Source: Muraenolepis orangiensis
Lineage: Eukaryota > Chordata > Actinopteri > Gadiformes > Muraenolepididae
DNA length: 64,000 nt
Reading direction: 5' to 3'
NCBI GenBank assembly: GCA_027704905.1
Contig: CM051020.1
Location: 9,343,674 to 9,407,673, forward strand
Shown here: positions 1-11,351 of the stretch, piece by piece
How positions within the stretch are numbered: the first letter of the stretch is position 1
How the letters are laid out: every line of letters starts with the position of its first letter
Notes under the pieces: generated by a model
Database searches by the model: none
What the model saw: only the letters and a program-made list of their open reading frames with translations
What the model was told of the DNA's origin: nothing
Position numbers and translations under genes: made by a program

Positions 1-412
1 CAACTATAGAAAGAGTTTAGGCCACGCCCACACACGCCCACACACTGGCTCACTTTGTGATCCAATATGCTCAAGATTCAGGATTTATATTGTCCATGTG
101 CAACAAGTACAATGAAATGCTAACTTCTCATTCCCTTCAGCAGTATTATAAGTAATAGTACTTTTCTAAAACACTAAAGACCTTCTATAAAGATACTGTA
201 CACAATAAAACATATCAATAAAGTGACTGATGGATGATATGTACATCTTCAGGTCAGTATTTATTGGGTAACGATTATGTTCAGTTTATAAACTTTTGAT
301 GACAGTTTGCTATATTCAATTCGAAAACTTAACTTAACATAAAAAAATGCATATTGCATGAAATAACGGTTAAATCGCGGTTTAACGTGACCAATAAGGT
401 ACAACTGTTAAG
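1..412. other. Left flank, no gene seen
   Basis: AT-rich sequence without a convincing ORF or splice-site pair. It lies outside the segmental duplication, since the match to the 35.7-kb copy starts at about 413. Confidence 0.5.
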
Positions 413-1380
413 CTTCCAGTGATTGTAAAGCCTTGAGAGACTCCTTCGTGTCGATCCCTAACGTATCGATCAGGTGTAAATATTTTGCCATCCTTTAATG
501 CGTACGGGTCTGAAAGTGAAGTCGAACCTTTATCATACGTTAGTTTAGAAGAATATATAGAACTAGCGACTTGATTGAGAGGTTGTTTTTTTAATGTATT
601 CAGCGACTAGAAAATCTCGTAAAGCAGTCGATCACGCCGTACTTTCCATGCAAAAGATACCAATAACAAGAACCTTTTGCCAACCGTAAAACTGCGCATG
701 CGTGGAAATGACATCATTGCTGGTAAAAACCTTGTGGCGTCTGTATGCGTCTGTATGCGTACTACGATACAGTAACAGAAGACCCTTAAGATGCCATAAA
801 GCCAAACAACACAGCGCATCAAATCAGTTTCTGATCACTTATCAATATTACACATGGTCACGTGGGGTATTGTTCTGTCACACATGAAGGCACTGCCGCA
901 CACAACTGAAGACCACTGGCAACCATAAAGTTAAAGTCTGAAAAGTGAAATATCAATTTGATTTTATTAAACAGGCTTTCATTTCCCATGTACCCTTTTA
1001 AAACATTTAGTGTACACATAAACACATTTTGTGTTACATTGAAAACGATAAAAAATACACTCACTGTCCAACTTATAGCACACACAAAATAAGAAAATGC
1101 TCAGGGTTGTTACAGTAGGTTTTTAAATATTAATAACCAGTGTCCTACTCAGTGCAGGAGTAAACGCGTCCCGCATATGCTCGGACGTTCCAAAAATCGC
1201 AGAATCTCCATTACTGCTCAGCGTACAGAAACACTGCTAGCCGAATAGCTACGTGCTAAAAATAGAGGCGTGTCTAATTTCAAACATTACATGACTGTTC
1301 ATCAATGAATTGATTTAGAACAAAAGATAATATAATTAAGATTTTGGAATAATTTTATTTTATTACATCTATTAAAATAT
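413..1380. repeat. Left end of segmental duplication, copy 1, non-coding
   Basis: This stretch is nearly identical to 35747-36716, with scattered single-base differences, for example one base near 612 versus 35946 and an A/G change near 887. The short ORFs on both strands show no recognisable domain and change freely between copies, so I call no gene. It lies downstream (3') of the minus-strand gene H1. Confidence 0.75.
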
Positions 1381-1760
1381 TTGGAGGTCTATATACAATA
1401 CATATTTGGATTGGAAAAATTTTCGACTCGATTCAGTAACACATTTCGGCCACTTGGGGGGGGGGGGCAATGCCCCACGCAAACTCCGCCTATGGGGAGG
1501 GAATGGGGGATATGTGTGTGTGTGTGTGTGTGTGTCAGTGGAGGCTCGTCCATTGAGGAAAGGGAGGACCATCCTCTCCAGAAAAATGCAAGGATCGTCC
1601 TCCAAGCTCCCCATTGAAGTTCAATATAAAACTGCCGGACCCGAGCTGCCGTGAGTCCTGGTTTAACATGAGTGTGTACGGCGCTAAGGGAGGACGATCC
1701 TCCCTTAGGGCGGGTCGAGCCAGAGGCTCTGAACCAATCAGCAGAGCTCCCTGCACTCAC
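1381..1760. repeat. TE-derived block with G-run and short (TG)n
   Basis: A run of G at about 1457-1467 is followed by a (TG)n tract of roughly 20 bp at 1513-1533. Then comes a sequence starting cagtggaggctcgtcc, a typical hAT-type terminal sequence in fish; I did not find a matching far end. A related start occurs at 22323. In copy 2 (36716-37300) the TG tract is about 260 bp long. Confidence 0.5.
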
Positions 1761-1792
1761 AACAAACTCACGGGAACCACATATTTGACAAG

Positions 1793-4700
1793 TTACGTCT
1801 CAGATGATAACATTTCGTCTGTTTCCCCAGGAGTTCCGTCAACACGGGTCTAAGAGTAAAACAAAAAAGGGATTATAGAGATGTTGATACATTTGATTTC
1901 CAACACTACCCGGTCCCATCAGTATTGAACACATCAACATATAAACTGACAGCAGACCAACACTAGAGGGCACTCACGAGAGGGATCTCAGTCGCTGAGT
2001 TGTGCTTCAACTCTTTTGACCCTGGTTTCATGTTTTCTGTCGGAGAAAAGACATGTTGAGATGTTACCAAGGGTTTTCGGAGACCATAATCCCAGTGAAA
2101 AAATGTGTAAATAAAACTTTTTAAATAAAAACTTACTTTTTGTACATTTGCAAATAGAAATAGTTATGATTATGATTATGATAACCGGGAGCAACACAAG
2201 AAACCATAGCTCTGTTTGAGATCGCTCTGAAATGAGAATGTTGATACATGTTAGCAGTAAGTGGAGTATACATCTAAGTGTTCAAGTTCTTTATTGTCAT
2301 ACGCACAATTACAGGAAGCCGTAGTCGGCAATGTAATGCTTATTCAATGAATAGAATGAAATATCAATATCAAAATCTAAACTATAATAGAAACAAAAAT
2401 ATATACATCAATTTACATATAATGTGTCACTTTAAAGTGTGTGACAAGATTTACATGACATTGTGATATAATGTGAATGTAATATTTTATCAAGCAACTG
2501 ATACATATATTTAGACATATTATTTACATAATATATGTATTATTATACATATATTTGAGTGGACTCTTTGTCCAATGGTCCTTGTTTGTACCACAGTGCC
2601 ATTAATAGACCTTGCACCAGACATATTTGCTTTTTGTTGAGAGCCTACCTCCATCATGGTCCTCCAGTATCAGTTCAATGGTGGTCACGTCTGTTTCCTC
2701 TGGGTAGCTGAGAGTACACGTGTACGTCCCTTGACTCTCGGCTGATGAGGTCACATTCAGCAGGAGTCTACCTGATTCTGACAGTTCTCTTACACGTGGC
2801 TGCCACTCTTTTTCCACCTGCAGTCTACCTCCTGCTGGTTTTGTGAGGATGGTCTGGTTGTGCTTGAAGGTCCAGGTGATGTCACAGAGCGCCGAGGCGT
2901 TACAAGGGAGTAACACCTCACGATAGGAAGCACTTTGTATTGGAGCTGAATTTGAACGACAGATATGATATACTTATTAATCCCCCATGGGGAATTCTGC
3001 AGAATTCTGCATTTAACCTTTCCTAGCTAGGAGCTTGGAGAAGTGGGCTGCCATAGGATTGTCCCTGGGAACCAACTCTAGATGTAGTGCCCTTGCCTTG
3101 GTTATGGGCAGGGCAGGAGTGTTAATGTGTGTGGTGTGTGTGGGTTTTTTGCACTCGGAGGAAACCCACGTCAACATGGGGAGATCATTCAAAGTCCACA
3201 CAGAAAGATGAGTGTATGGACAGACAGACAGACAGAAGAGTGGATGGACAGACAGACAGACAGACGAGTGGATGGACAGACAGACAGACGAGTGGATGGA
3301 CAGACATACACAAGATATTGTTTTGAAATTAGCTCAGAAATTGGACCAGTGACACAATTTGGGCAAATTGGGACAATGGATAATGCAATCCCCGGACCAA
3401 TGACATCAGTGGTCCAACGATGGTGATTTTTTATAGCGGAAACAGATCTATGTTACAGACTGCAATTTTTTCATGACACACATATGAAGAATACTTTATG
3501 TTAGAAAGTAGGGAGCGTGAGAGTTCCCATTAAGTCACAGCCACTGCAACGTGCATTGCACTAGAAACTTTAGAGTTCTGACTTGTTGCCATTCTGATAT
3601 TAAAAGACTTACGGTTTTTCCTCATTGTGGCTTTCCATGCACTGCCTTCACTTTGGACTGAGCAGCTGTAGGCCCATTCTGTGTCATTGGAAACGGTCCT
3701 TAATGAGCCACTGATGTCAAAGAGTCCCCGGTCGTCTTCATTGACCTCGGTTGTGTTCTGGAGGGTAGTGGCCTGGCGAGGGCTGACAGACCAGGTGAGC
3801 TCTGGTCTTGGGTAGATTCCTCCAGACTTGCAGGTGACAGTGTGGTTTAGTAGTTTAATGTCCACTCTAGCAACAGGGGCTGAAACAACATGGTACCGCA
3901 TTAAAACAATAAACGTATAGTTAACCTGGCTAATTTGGTTTGCTGCATTGACTTATTATTACTAACAAAACCATAAACAAAACCTAAGAAAATATACCAA
4001 TTTTTTTTAAATTGGATATGACATCAGCAATTCAGCTCACCTCTCACTGTCAGGGTGACGAAGGTCTCCTCATTGTTGGTTGGAGTGCTGGTGTAACACA
4101 TGTACCTGCCCTGGTCCTGGAGATTCACCTTGGACAGACGTAGTGATGCGTTGCCCCCAGAGATCTGATCAAGGAACAGAGACGTCCTTCCCTGGTACAG
4201 ATGGCTCTGGTGTTCCAGTTGGCTCTTATTGTAGAAGAAGGAGTGGACCGGGACTTTCTCTTTGACCCAGTGGAGGATCGCAAAATCTGGCTGGAAGCGA
4301 CAAGGCAGCACACAGCTCCCCCCAAACACACAGACCAGCTGGGGTGCTGGGGATCAGAAAGTACAACAACAATCAATCTGAAGTTTCAAATAGCTTATGG
4401 CCTTTCCTCGCAAAATGAAACTTATAAACAGAGGCCTCATGGATTTAGTAAACTAAAATAACGTGGCTAAATTAGGCATTTTGACTCCCCCCCACACACA
4501 CAAGTGTGTGTGTCCTTTCAGAGCCATAGCATATTAACATAGTGATAACTATTTAAGTAACTACCTATTTACAGTGTGTTTGTGAAAAAGTATAAACAAT
4601 TATCCACAACCATAACCACAAAGGTATTTATTTCCATTGCCGTTTTGTCTCTCAACTTCACAACAGCATACATACCTGTCGGCCTACCCTAGTAAACATA

Positions 4701-5048
4701 CTTGGAATGCCTCTGCAAAAATGTTAGCAGGCAGGTATCTTTAGTATCTTTAGTATCAAGTTCAAATGGTTCCTGTATAACAAAAGTTAAAAAATATTAA
4801 ATTGTCTAGCCCTTACCAACCCCCTCCGACAATCTAGGAAAACTAAAATATACAATGTAAAGCTAAACGATTATATTATACTACATATATATATATATAT
4901 ATTACAATGTATATATTATACTTCTTTTTTTAGAGTGCGAGCCGTGCTTCTGAAAATAATCCTGGATCAGCTTACCTCCCAGAGCGAGGACGTCCACCAT
5001 AACGCATAACGCAGCGATTTGAATGAGAACACTGTGTGTGAGAGCCAT
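1793..5048 (-). CDS. hhla2-like: H1: HHLA2-like B7-family Ig receptor/ligand, seven exons, intact
   Basis: Exons in coding order (minus): 5048-4976 signal peptide, 4346-4041 IgV, 3879-3613 IgC, 2945-2649 second IgV-like, 2226-2137 transmembrane, 2036-1978 and 1849-1793 tail. All introns have GT-AG ends. The first five junctions are phase 1 and the last is phase 0. Coding length is 1149 nt, giving 382 residues without a stop. The signal peptide begins MALTHSVLIQIAALC. The V domain has the Cys pair LPC...YMCY, HWV, GNASL and QDQGRYMC. The C domain has VTCK, YPRPELTW and YSCSV. The third domain has LLPCNAS, DITW and TYTCTL. The anchor is rich in Ile (PVIIIIIITISIC). Several N-x-S/T sites are visible. 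V-C-V order and the VHSFF...RTSLF...GNASL pattern are HHLA2-like. In mammals HHLA2 is a surface ligand for TMIGD2 and KIR3DL3; the fish role is inferred only. Another B7 or butyrophilin-like member is possible. Confidence 0.85.
3206..3308. repeat. GACA-rich minisatellite in H1 intron, short allele
   Basis: Units of the form gacagacagacgagtggatg are repeated about four times in the intron between the IgC and third-domain exons. The same array is about 350 bp in copy 2 (38705-39055) and is present in reverse at 56015-56090 in H5, so it was in the ancestral intron. Confidence 0.85.
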
Positions 5049-5437
5049 GTCTGCTACTCCGTAACTCTCGTTCCTTTTGGTCCGCCAGCAGGAAAATGAA
5101 TGGAACTATCAAAGAACTCTGTAGCTGCATTCCACTTCATTGATTCGTTGTATGCAACAACAACAAAAATGCATGACGTTGCAATGCCACAAGCCCGGCC
5201 TCACTTGTTCTGTGTACTTTCAGTATCGTCTCCTTAGAGATTACTAAATTAGTTTGGGATGTTAAAGGTGCCTTCAGTTGTGCATGTATGTCATTGGTGG
5301 TACTCCAGTGTAAAGCATGGACTATGTGACTTCCACAACAGATTTGGAGCCAAGGCCAAACAGTGTCGCCCGCCATGCACTTCTAACAACCAAGGGAAAC
5401 TCCAGGGCTGGTGATCGTTAACGGCCATGAGCGCGTG
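5049..5437 (-). promoter_or_regulatory. Shared upstream block of H1 (putative promoter region)
   Basis: Sequence directly 5' of the H1 signal-peptide exon. The block around 5200-5280 (ttcagtatcgtctccttaga, then a TTTGGGATGTTAAAG segment) recurs upstream of H2 (12455-12560), at 14640-14760, upstream of H3 in reduced form (24320-24350), and in copy 2 (40960-41060, 44245-44300). Conservation of position upstream of several paralogues suggests promoter or 5' UTR content. I saw no decisive TATA box or interferon-response motif. Confidence 0.45.
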
Positions 5438-6128
5438 CGTTCACTTTGGACTGAGCAACTGTAGGCCCAGTGACAGTGTGGTTGAGCAGCATAATGTCCA
5501 CCCTAGCAACAGGAGCTGAAACAACATGGTACCGCATTAAAACAATACACTTATAGTTAACCTGGCTAATTTGGTTTGCTGCATTGACTTACTATTACTA
5601 ACAAAACCATAAACAAAACCTAAGAACATTTTTTTTTAAAATAGGATATGACATCAGCAGTTCAGCTCACCTCTCACTGTCAGGGTGACGAAGGTCTCCT
5701 TTTTGTTGGTTGAAGTGTTGGTGTAACACATGTACCTGCCCTGCTCCTGGAGGTTCACCTTGGACAGACGTAGTGATGCGTTGCCCCCAGAGATCTGATT
5801 AAGGAACAGAGACGTCCTTCCCTGGTACAGAGAGCTCTGGTAATTCAGTTGGCTCTCATTGGGGAAGAAGGAGTGGACCTGAACATCTTTGCCATTCTTC
5901 TTGACCCAGAGGATAATAATAATAATAATAATAATAACTTTATTTATATAGCACTTTTCATACAAGATGCAGCCCAAAGTGCTTCACATTACATGATAAA
6001 AGAAAGATAAAACAATGAATAATAACAGATTAAGGAAAAGAACATAAAGTAAACACATAGTCTAAAATCACAAGCAAAGAAAATGGATAAAATCAATGAG
6101 TAAAAATAAATAAAATAAAAAAGAGTTG

Positions 6129-8972
6129 CTAATTAAAAGCAATATTAAAAAGGTATGTTTTCAACTGTCGTTTAAAGATGTCCACTGAGCCAGCCTCTCT
6201 AATATTTTTTGGGATTGTGTTCCACAGCTGTGGTGCATAGAAATTAAAAGCAGATGCCCCAATTTTCCCTTTGGGCACCCCAGGAACCTTTAAAAGAGCA
6301 GCTGTGGAGGACCTTAGGGCTCGTGAGGGGACATAAAAAGACAGGAGATCAGAAATGTACGAGGGTGCTAAATTGTTAAGAGCTTTAAAAACAAGAAGAA
6401 GGACTTTAAAATCAATTCTAAAAGATACAGGGAGCCAATGCAATGCAGCTAAAACTGGAGTAATATGCTCTCTCTTCCTTGTTTTTGTTAAAAGTCTAGC
6501 AGCAGAGTTCTGAATTAGCTGTAGCTTGTCTATTGATTTTTTAGGAAGACCAGTAAAAAGAGCATTGCAATAGTCCAATCTACTTGAAATAAAAGCATGT
6601 ATCAACTTCTCAGCATCCTGTTGGGTTAAAAACAGTCGAACCTTAGCAATATTTCGTAGATGGAAAAAGGCAGTTTTGGTCACCTTATTTATGTGGGTAT
6701 TAAAACTTAAATCGGAGTCTAAAATTACACCTAAGCTAGTTACTTCAGATTTATTCTGGCGAGCCAAACTTCCTAACCCATTAAAAAGTGATTCCCTTTT
6801 GGCTTTAGGGCCTACTAAAAGTATTTCTGTTTTGTCTTCATTAAGTTTTAAAAAATTATCGCTCATCCATTGATCAATTGCAGACAGACAGGTAGTCAAG
6901 GAGCATAAAGCATTTGGATCATTTGGCTCAACAGAGATATACAATTGTGTGTCGTCAGCATAGCTATGGAAATCAACATTGTGTTTTCTGATAACGTCTC
7001 CTAGAGGTAACATGTATAATGAAAACAGAAGGGGACCAAGACAGCTTCCCTGTGCAACACCAAAGGACATGTCATGTTTCTCGGATACAAAGTCACCCAA
7101 ACTAACATAAAAATTTCTCTCTGTAAAATATGTTCGAAACCAGTTTAATGCACATTCAGATAATCCAACCCAGTTTTCCAATCTGTGAATTAGTATGCTA
7201 TGGTCAAGTGTATCAAATGCAGCGCTCAAGTCCAAAAGGATAAGAACTGAGACCCTGCCATCAGCAACACTAAGTCTAAGATCGTTTGTTACTTTAATCA
7301 GAGCCGTTTCTGTACTATGATTAGATCTAAAACCGGACTGGAATTTCTCTAAGATACCATTTTCATTTAAAAAGTTATTTAATTGATTAAAAACTACTTT
7401 TTCAAGTATCTTACTCATAAAAGGTAAGTTGGAAATAGGCCTATAATTACTTAAGGCATTATAATCTAAATTTGATTTCTTTAATAGCGGTTTCACAACA
7501 GCCGTTTTGTATGCATTGGGAAAAATTCCAGTCTCGAGGGATGTATTAATTATTTTAAGAACTGATTCAGAGAGACTATTAAAAACATTTTTAAAAAACT
7601 TTGTGGGGACAGGGTCAAGACTACAAGTTGAAGATTTACTCTGTGTTACAATTTTATGAAGTTCTGGTTCAGAAATGTTACTAAAATTCCTCAAAGTTGC
7701 TGGTCTGTTACAAGGCAAATCGTGTGTATCGCTGGTATGTCTGACGATACCAGCTCTAATGATGGTTACTTTATTGTTAAAAAATTGTGCAAATTCCTCA
7801 CATTTTAAGACAGAGGCTAGGCTGAGGATGTCAGAGGCTGGCGCGGGATTTAATAGATGATCAATGGTTGAAAATAATACCCTGGAATTGCCGCCATTCT
7901 CTGCAATGATCCTTGAAAAGTGGACTCTTCTCTCAGAGCAAATAGCCTTGTTATATGTAGTAATATGCTCCTTAAAAATACTGCGGTGAATCTCTAGTTT
8001 AGTTTTTCTCCATGTCCGTTCTGCAGCTCTACACACTCTCTTAAGATCACGGATAGTACTATTTATCCATGGGGATATTTTATTTCGGGACCTCTTTTTG
8101 ATCCTAACTGGCGCAACAGTGTCCAGTGCTCTGCTCAAGTTACTATTAAAAGCATCAACCATTTCGTTTACAGAGTGGTGTACAGTACAAGGAACAAATG
8201 AGTTTGCAAGTTCAGAGAATTTTGTTTCCGCTGTTGTATCTAAATACCTTTTTTGAATAGTAAATTCTCTTTTGTTACTAAGTGTACCTAATCGAGCATC
8301 AAAGAATACACAGTAATGATCAGAAACAGTAATGTCAGACACTAAAACATTCTCAATATTGATCCCTAGTGATATTACCAAATCAAGTGTGTTACCCAAT
8401 TGATGGGTAGATTCCGTAACATATTGCGTTAATCCTAGGTTGTCTAAGAGATTCACAAACTCCCTAGCCCATGAGTCAGTACTGTTATTAATATGAATAT
8501 TCATATCTCCACTAAGGATTATTCGGTCATAATTAGTAAGAATAGTGGATAATAGCTCAGAGAATTCAGAAAGAAATACTGAGGATTTCTTGGGTGGTCT
8601 ATACATTGTTAAAACAAGCACATTTGAATCAGCTTTCAACACAATGGCGAGGTATTCAAAAGACAAAAATGTACCCAGATCAATCTCCGAACAGCAAAAC
8701 TGATCAGAGAAGATAGTGACAATACCACCACCTCTTTTATCCTGTCTTACTGATTGAAAGAACTTATAGTTTGGAGGACACGTTTCAACAAGAGTTGCAG
8801 TACCATCGTTCTTGAGCCAGGTTTCAACGAGAAATAAAAAATGCAACTTCTTTTCCAAAATAAGATCATTAATTAAAAAACTCTTGTTTGTAAGAGATCG
8901 CACATTAAAAAGTGCCATATTAATATTCATGACTAACTTTCTATGGGTCACGGGTTTTTCTGGAAACTCCAC
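6129..8972 (-). CDS. L2 LINE ORF2: AP endonuclease + reverse transcriptase
   Basis: An uninterrupted 947-residue ORF, about the usual full length for L2 ORF2. The N-terminal endonuclease shows the ordered motifs FNVRSL, VETWL, TMYRPP, LSGDMNIH, NTLDLVIS and VSDHY (residues about 22-220). The reverse transcriptase follows (about 480-760) with NYRPISNLPFMSKILEK, GFRSNHSTETAL, LDLSAAFDTLDH, VAQGSCLGPLLFSLYM, the catalytic HSYADDTQLY, and LGVILDS. The C-terminus has the L2-type PQLWNTIPKNIREA and FKRQLKTYLF. The start at 8972 is the first Met; the endonuclease begins about 18 residues later. The protein nicks target DNA and copies the element RNA by target-primed reverse transcription. No stop or frameshift is visible, so it could be functional. 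Confidence 0.92.
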   Translation of the reverse strand: MEFPEKPVTHRKLVMNINMALFNVRSLTNKSFLINDLILEKKLHFLFLVETWLKNDGTATLVETCPPNYKFFQSVRQDKRGGGIVTIFSDQFCCSEIDLGTFLSFEYLAIVLKADSNVLVLTMYRPPKKSSVFLSEFSELLSTILTNYDRIILSGDMNIHINNSTDSWAREFVNLLDNLGLTQYVTESTHQLGNTLDLVISLGINIENVLVSDITVSDHYCVFFDARLGTLSNKREFTIQKRYLDTTAETKFSELANSFVPCTVHHSVNEMVDAFNSNLSRALDTVAPVRIKKRSRNKISPWINSTIRDLKRVCRAAERTWRKTKLEIHRSIFKEHITTYNKAICSERRVHFSRIIAENGGNSRVLFSTIDHLLNPAPASDILSLASVLKCEEFAQFFNNKVTIIRAGIVRHTSDTHDLPCNRPATLRNFSNISEPELHKIVTQSKSSTCSLDPVPTKFFKNVFNSLSESVLKIINTSLETGIFPNAYKTAVVKPLLKKSNLDYNALSNYRPISNLPFMSKILEKVVFNQLNNFLNENGILEKFQSGFRSNHSTETALIKVTNDLRLSVADGRVSVLILLDLSAAFDTLDHSILIHRLENWVGLSECALNWFRTYFTERNFYVSLGDFVSEKHDMSFGVAQGSCLGPLLFSLYMLPLGDVIRKHNVDFHSYADDTQLYISVEPNDPNALCSLTTCLSAIDQWMSDNFLKLNEDKTEILLVGPKAKRESLFNGLGSLARQNKSEVTSLGVILDSDLSFNTHINKVTKTAFFHLRNIAKVRLFLTQQDAEKLIHAFISSRLDYCNALFTGLPKKSIDKLQLIQNSAARLLTKTRKREHITPVLAALHWLPVSFRIDFKVLLLVFKALNNLAPSYISDLLSFYVPSRALRSSTAALLKVPGVPKGKIGASAFNFYAPQLWNTIPKNIREAGSVDIFKRQLKTYLFNIAFN

Positions 8973-9179
8973 TAACTTCCTTAGATGATCTATATTCCGT
9001 CCCGTGTATAACCTTCTGTTGTTATTGTTGGGAATGCGGCTATAGGAGATAATAGGCAGAATAGGATATACAGGTTCAAATATGTCAGGAGTATTCCCAT
9101 TATTAATTTCATCAGCATCGTAGTATTTAAATGGTCTATTATTACTTACAACTGATATGGTATTGGTAAAGGAGGTTAG

Positions 9180-9869
9180 TCATGCTTGAGGGGCATTTTT
9201 CACTGAGTAGAATATATTATTTGCTAAAAATCGGGCACCCAGCGAACTGGGATGGATAGCATCAAATTTGAAAAAAGAGGAGCGGTTCCAGAAAAGGTTA
9301 AAATTATCAATGAAGACAAAATGATCCTCGTACAGTGAGCACATGGACTGTAACCAGGTGTGAAGAGCTAATAATCTGCTGAAACGGTTTGCACCACTCT
9401 TAAGAGAAGGGATAGGACCAGAGATAAACACACATTTACCACAGTCATTAAGTAAATTAAAAAGGCAGGTAAAATCACGTTTCAAGATTTCTGACTTTTC
9501 AGCTGAGATATCATTACATCCAATATGAATAATTATATTGCGGGCGAGAGGGTGTTTAACCAGCAAGCTAGGAATGCTTTCAATGAGATCGCCAACCTTA
9601 GCTCCGGGGAAACAGATAGTCACCGCCGTCTTATCCCTCACGTTTCTGATGATAGAGTCACCTATCACCAGTGAGTAGGGTCCAAGTGGACGCAGCGAGG
9701 GCTCCGATAACGAGGCAGGCGGAGCCGGAGAATGATCTCGGACCAAGTGATCAGCTGAGGGCGGATGAATGAGACCAGACCTTGCTCGGGCTGAAGGAAA
9801 GTCCGGCTTCAAGCTGCGAGGCGCAACCATATGGGAACGCTGTCCGACACTCGCTGTAGAATGAACCAT
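9180..9869 (-). CDS. L2 LINE ORF1: SGNH/GDSL esterase-domain protein
   Basis: About 229 residues from the Met at 9869. The open frame continues upstream to 9986, but that part is H2 V exon sequence read in another frame, so I place the start inside the element. SGNH blocks are visible: LVIGDSIIRN (block I, nucleophile Ser), IIHIGCNDIS (Gly and Asn blocks) and FDAIHPSSLGA (Asp and His). CR1/L2 ORF1 proteins with an esterase domain are an established class; the enzyme's role in retrotransposition is unclear. A Pro/Ser-rich N-terminal segment precedes the domain. The ORF lies about 200 nt upstream of ORF2. No disruption is seen. Confidence 0.88.
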   Translation of the reverse strand: MVHSTASVGQRSHMVAPRSLKPDFPSARARSGLIHPPSADHLVRDHSPAPPASLSEPSLRPLGPYSLVIGDSIIRNVRDKTAVTICFPGAKVGDLIESIPSLLVKHPLARNIIIHIGCNDISAEKSEILKRDFTCLFNLLNDCGKCVFISGPIPSLKSGANRFSRLLALHTWLQSMCSLYEDHFVFIDNFNLFWNRSSFFKFDAIHPSSLGARFLANNIFYSVKNAPQA

Positions 9870-10163
9870 GAAGGACGAAGACCTCCCATCCAAATAAGGA
9901 AATTCTTCCTCATCAAGAACTGCAAAGGATGACCTCAATGTCTGGCTGGAAGCGACATGGCAGCACACAGCTCCCCCCAAACACACAGTCCAGCTGGGGT
10001 GCTGGGGATCAGAGTCCTTTCAGAGCCATAGCATATTAACATAGTGATAACTATTTAAGTAACTACCTATTTACAGTGTGTTTATGAAAAAGTATAAACA
10101 ATTATCCACAAAGCTAACCACAAAGGTATTTATTTCCATTGTCGTTTTGTCTCACAACTTCAC

Positions 10164-10834
10164 TGTCACGGTTACGGTGGTTGGCAGGGGGCATGGCCAA
10201 GCCACGTGCGCTGGTGGCGCACACACACCTGTCAACAATGGTTACGGTGGTTGACAGGGGGCGTGGCCAAGCCACGTGCGCTGGCGGCACACATACACAC
10301 CTGTCAGCAATTGCCGTGGCTGATTGCTAATCACCTCACCTGGGGTATATAGACCCTGGCTTCTCGTTACCCCGGTGTTAGGTCTTACGTCCTACTGCAT
10401 GCGTGCTACTTTGTACGTTAGTACATTCTGGACGGAATCACCACGCCGATGTCCTGGAAATCCAGATTCATTGCCTATCCCGCGTCACCCGCCTGTCTCG
10501 CGTTACTCCGGTCTATACGAGCTCCCCGGTAATTATAATTACCTGTCCAGTACCTGTCGCTACTTCGACCTCCCGGTATCTAGACTTCTCACTCGTCCCT
10601 GACCATCCACCTGTCGCTACTCGACCTCCCGGTATCCAGACTCCTCTCCGTCCCGGACTACTCGCCGGTCTACTACCTGCCGGTACTCCGCGGATCAACC
10701 TCCCGGTATCCAGACCCCTTGCCTGTCCCTGATTACTCTCTGTTGTCTCTGTGCTTTAAATACAGCTCTATGTTATAGGTCCACTGTGTCTTGATCTGCG
10801 TTCTGGGTCCAACCAAACTATCCCACTCGTGACA
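10164..10834 (+). repeat. LTR (671 bp) of the non-autonomous element
   Basis: It begins tgtcacggttacggtggttg and ends cccactcgtgaca, with TGTCAC/GTGACA terminal inverted ends. Two tandem copies of a GC-rich unit (about 75 bp; core aagccacgtgcgctgg) occupy the start. A TATA-like ggtatatagacc lies at about 10342-10353. The same LTR family occurs at 25031, 32710 and 63017. Confidence 0.85.
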
Positions 10835-10850
10835 GAACGACCTAACCAAT

Positions 10851-11351
10851 ATGGACCCCGGCGACCTCAAACAGTGGAGTCAAAGGTGGCTGGAGCTGGG
10901 GAAGGACCAGCGAGCCTACCTGGACCCCGGTGCTCTCGAAGATGCAAAGCACACAATCGATTCCCGGAGGGACCATGTCGGATCACGGGTTCAAGCTCTG
11001 CGGGAGCAGGAGGAGGAATGGAAAGACCGGTTCGCCAACATGGCCCCCAGCGTCTGCGACCAGTTTAAGCCCGAGATTGATTCCCTGAACGGACAGTTGG
11101 GTCAGGAGCTGCAGGCGGAGATGGACCTGCTTGGGAGACTGGCGGCCGCCGTTGCTTCCCTCATCAAAGGAGCCCCCGACGTCCCCCGTCTGACAGCGCT
11201 GCGCTGCCCAATGCTGCGTTGCCTGACACTGCACTGCCCGACGTTGCGCTTCCCCTGTCTGCAAACGCTGCCGACATCGCACCGTACCCGCATGACGACG
11301 TCACGCTTCCCCGTCTGCCCACGCTGCCGACGTCGCGCCATACCCACCTGA
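10851..11351 (+). CDS. Gag-position ORF of the LTR element, frameshifted
   Basis: The ATG is only 16 nt after the LTR end. The first about 115 residues (starting MDPGDLKQWSQRWLELG) are charged and probably helical, with an EQEEEWKDRF segment. After that come Pro/Ala/Asp repeats. The frame is broken in a C-run near 11311, compared with sister repeat units that have one more C, so the continuing repeat frame is lost and the ORF ends at 11351. No protease or reverse transcriptase is encoded. An initiating MDP is also seen in Gag of sushi-type Gypsy elements; that link is inference. The function of the N-terminal domain is unknown to me. Confidence 0.6.
   Translation: MDPGDLKQWSQRWLELGKDQRAYLDPGALEDAKHTIDSRRDHVGSRVQALREQEEEWKDRFANMAPSVCDQFKPEIDSLNGQLGQELQAEMDLLGRLAAAVASLIKGAPDVPRLTALRCPMLRCLTLHCPTLRFPCLQTLPTSHRTRMTTSRFPVCPRCRRRAIPT

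Larger units (their letters stand above)
5915..9925 (-). mobile_element. Near-full-length L2-clade LINE inserted in the H2 V exon
   Basis: Copy 2 has the empty site (41420-41734), so the insert can be delimited. Both ends are flanked by AGGAT (5910-5914 and 9926-9930), giving a 4011-bp element in minus orientation. Its 3' tail at the left end is an (ATT)n-type repeat on the minus strand, followed by 3' UTR sequence common to fish L2 elements. It carries ORF1 (SGNH esterase) and ORF2 (endonuclease plus reverse transcriptase), both open. The 5' UTR before the ORF1 ATG at 9869 is only about 56 nt, so slight 5' truncation cannot be excluded. Absence from copy 2 dates it after the duplication, barring precise loss. 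Confidence 0.9.

Noticed and set aside
9870..9986. Upstream extension of the L2 ORF1 to 9986
   Set aside because: It is H2 V exon sequence in another frame plus element 5' UTR; the empty site in copy 2 shows the border at 9925.
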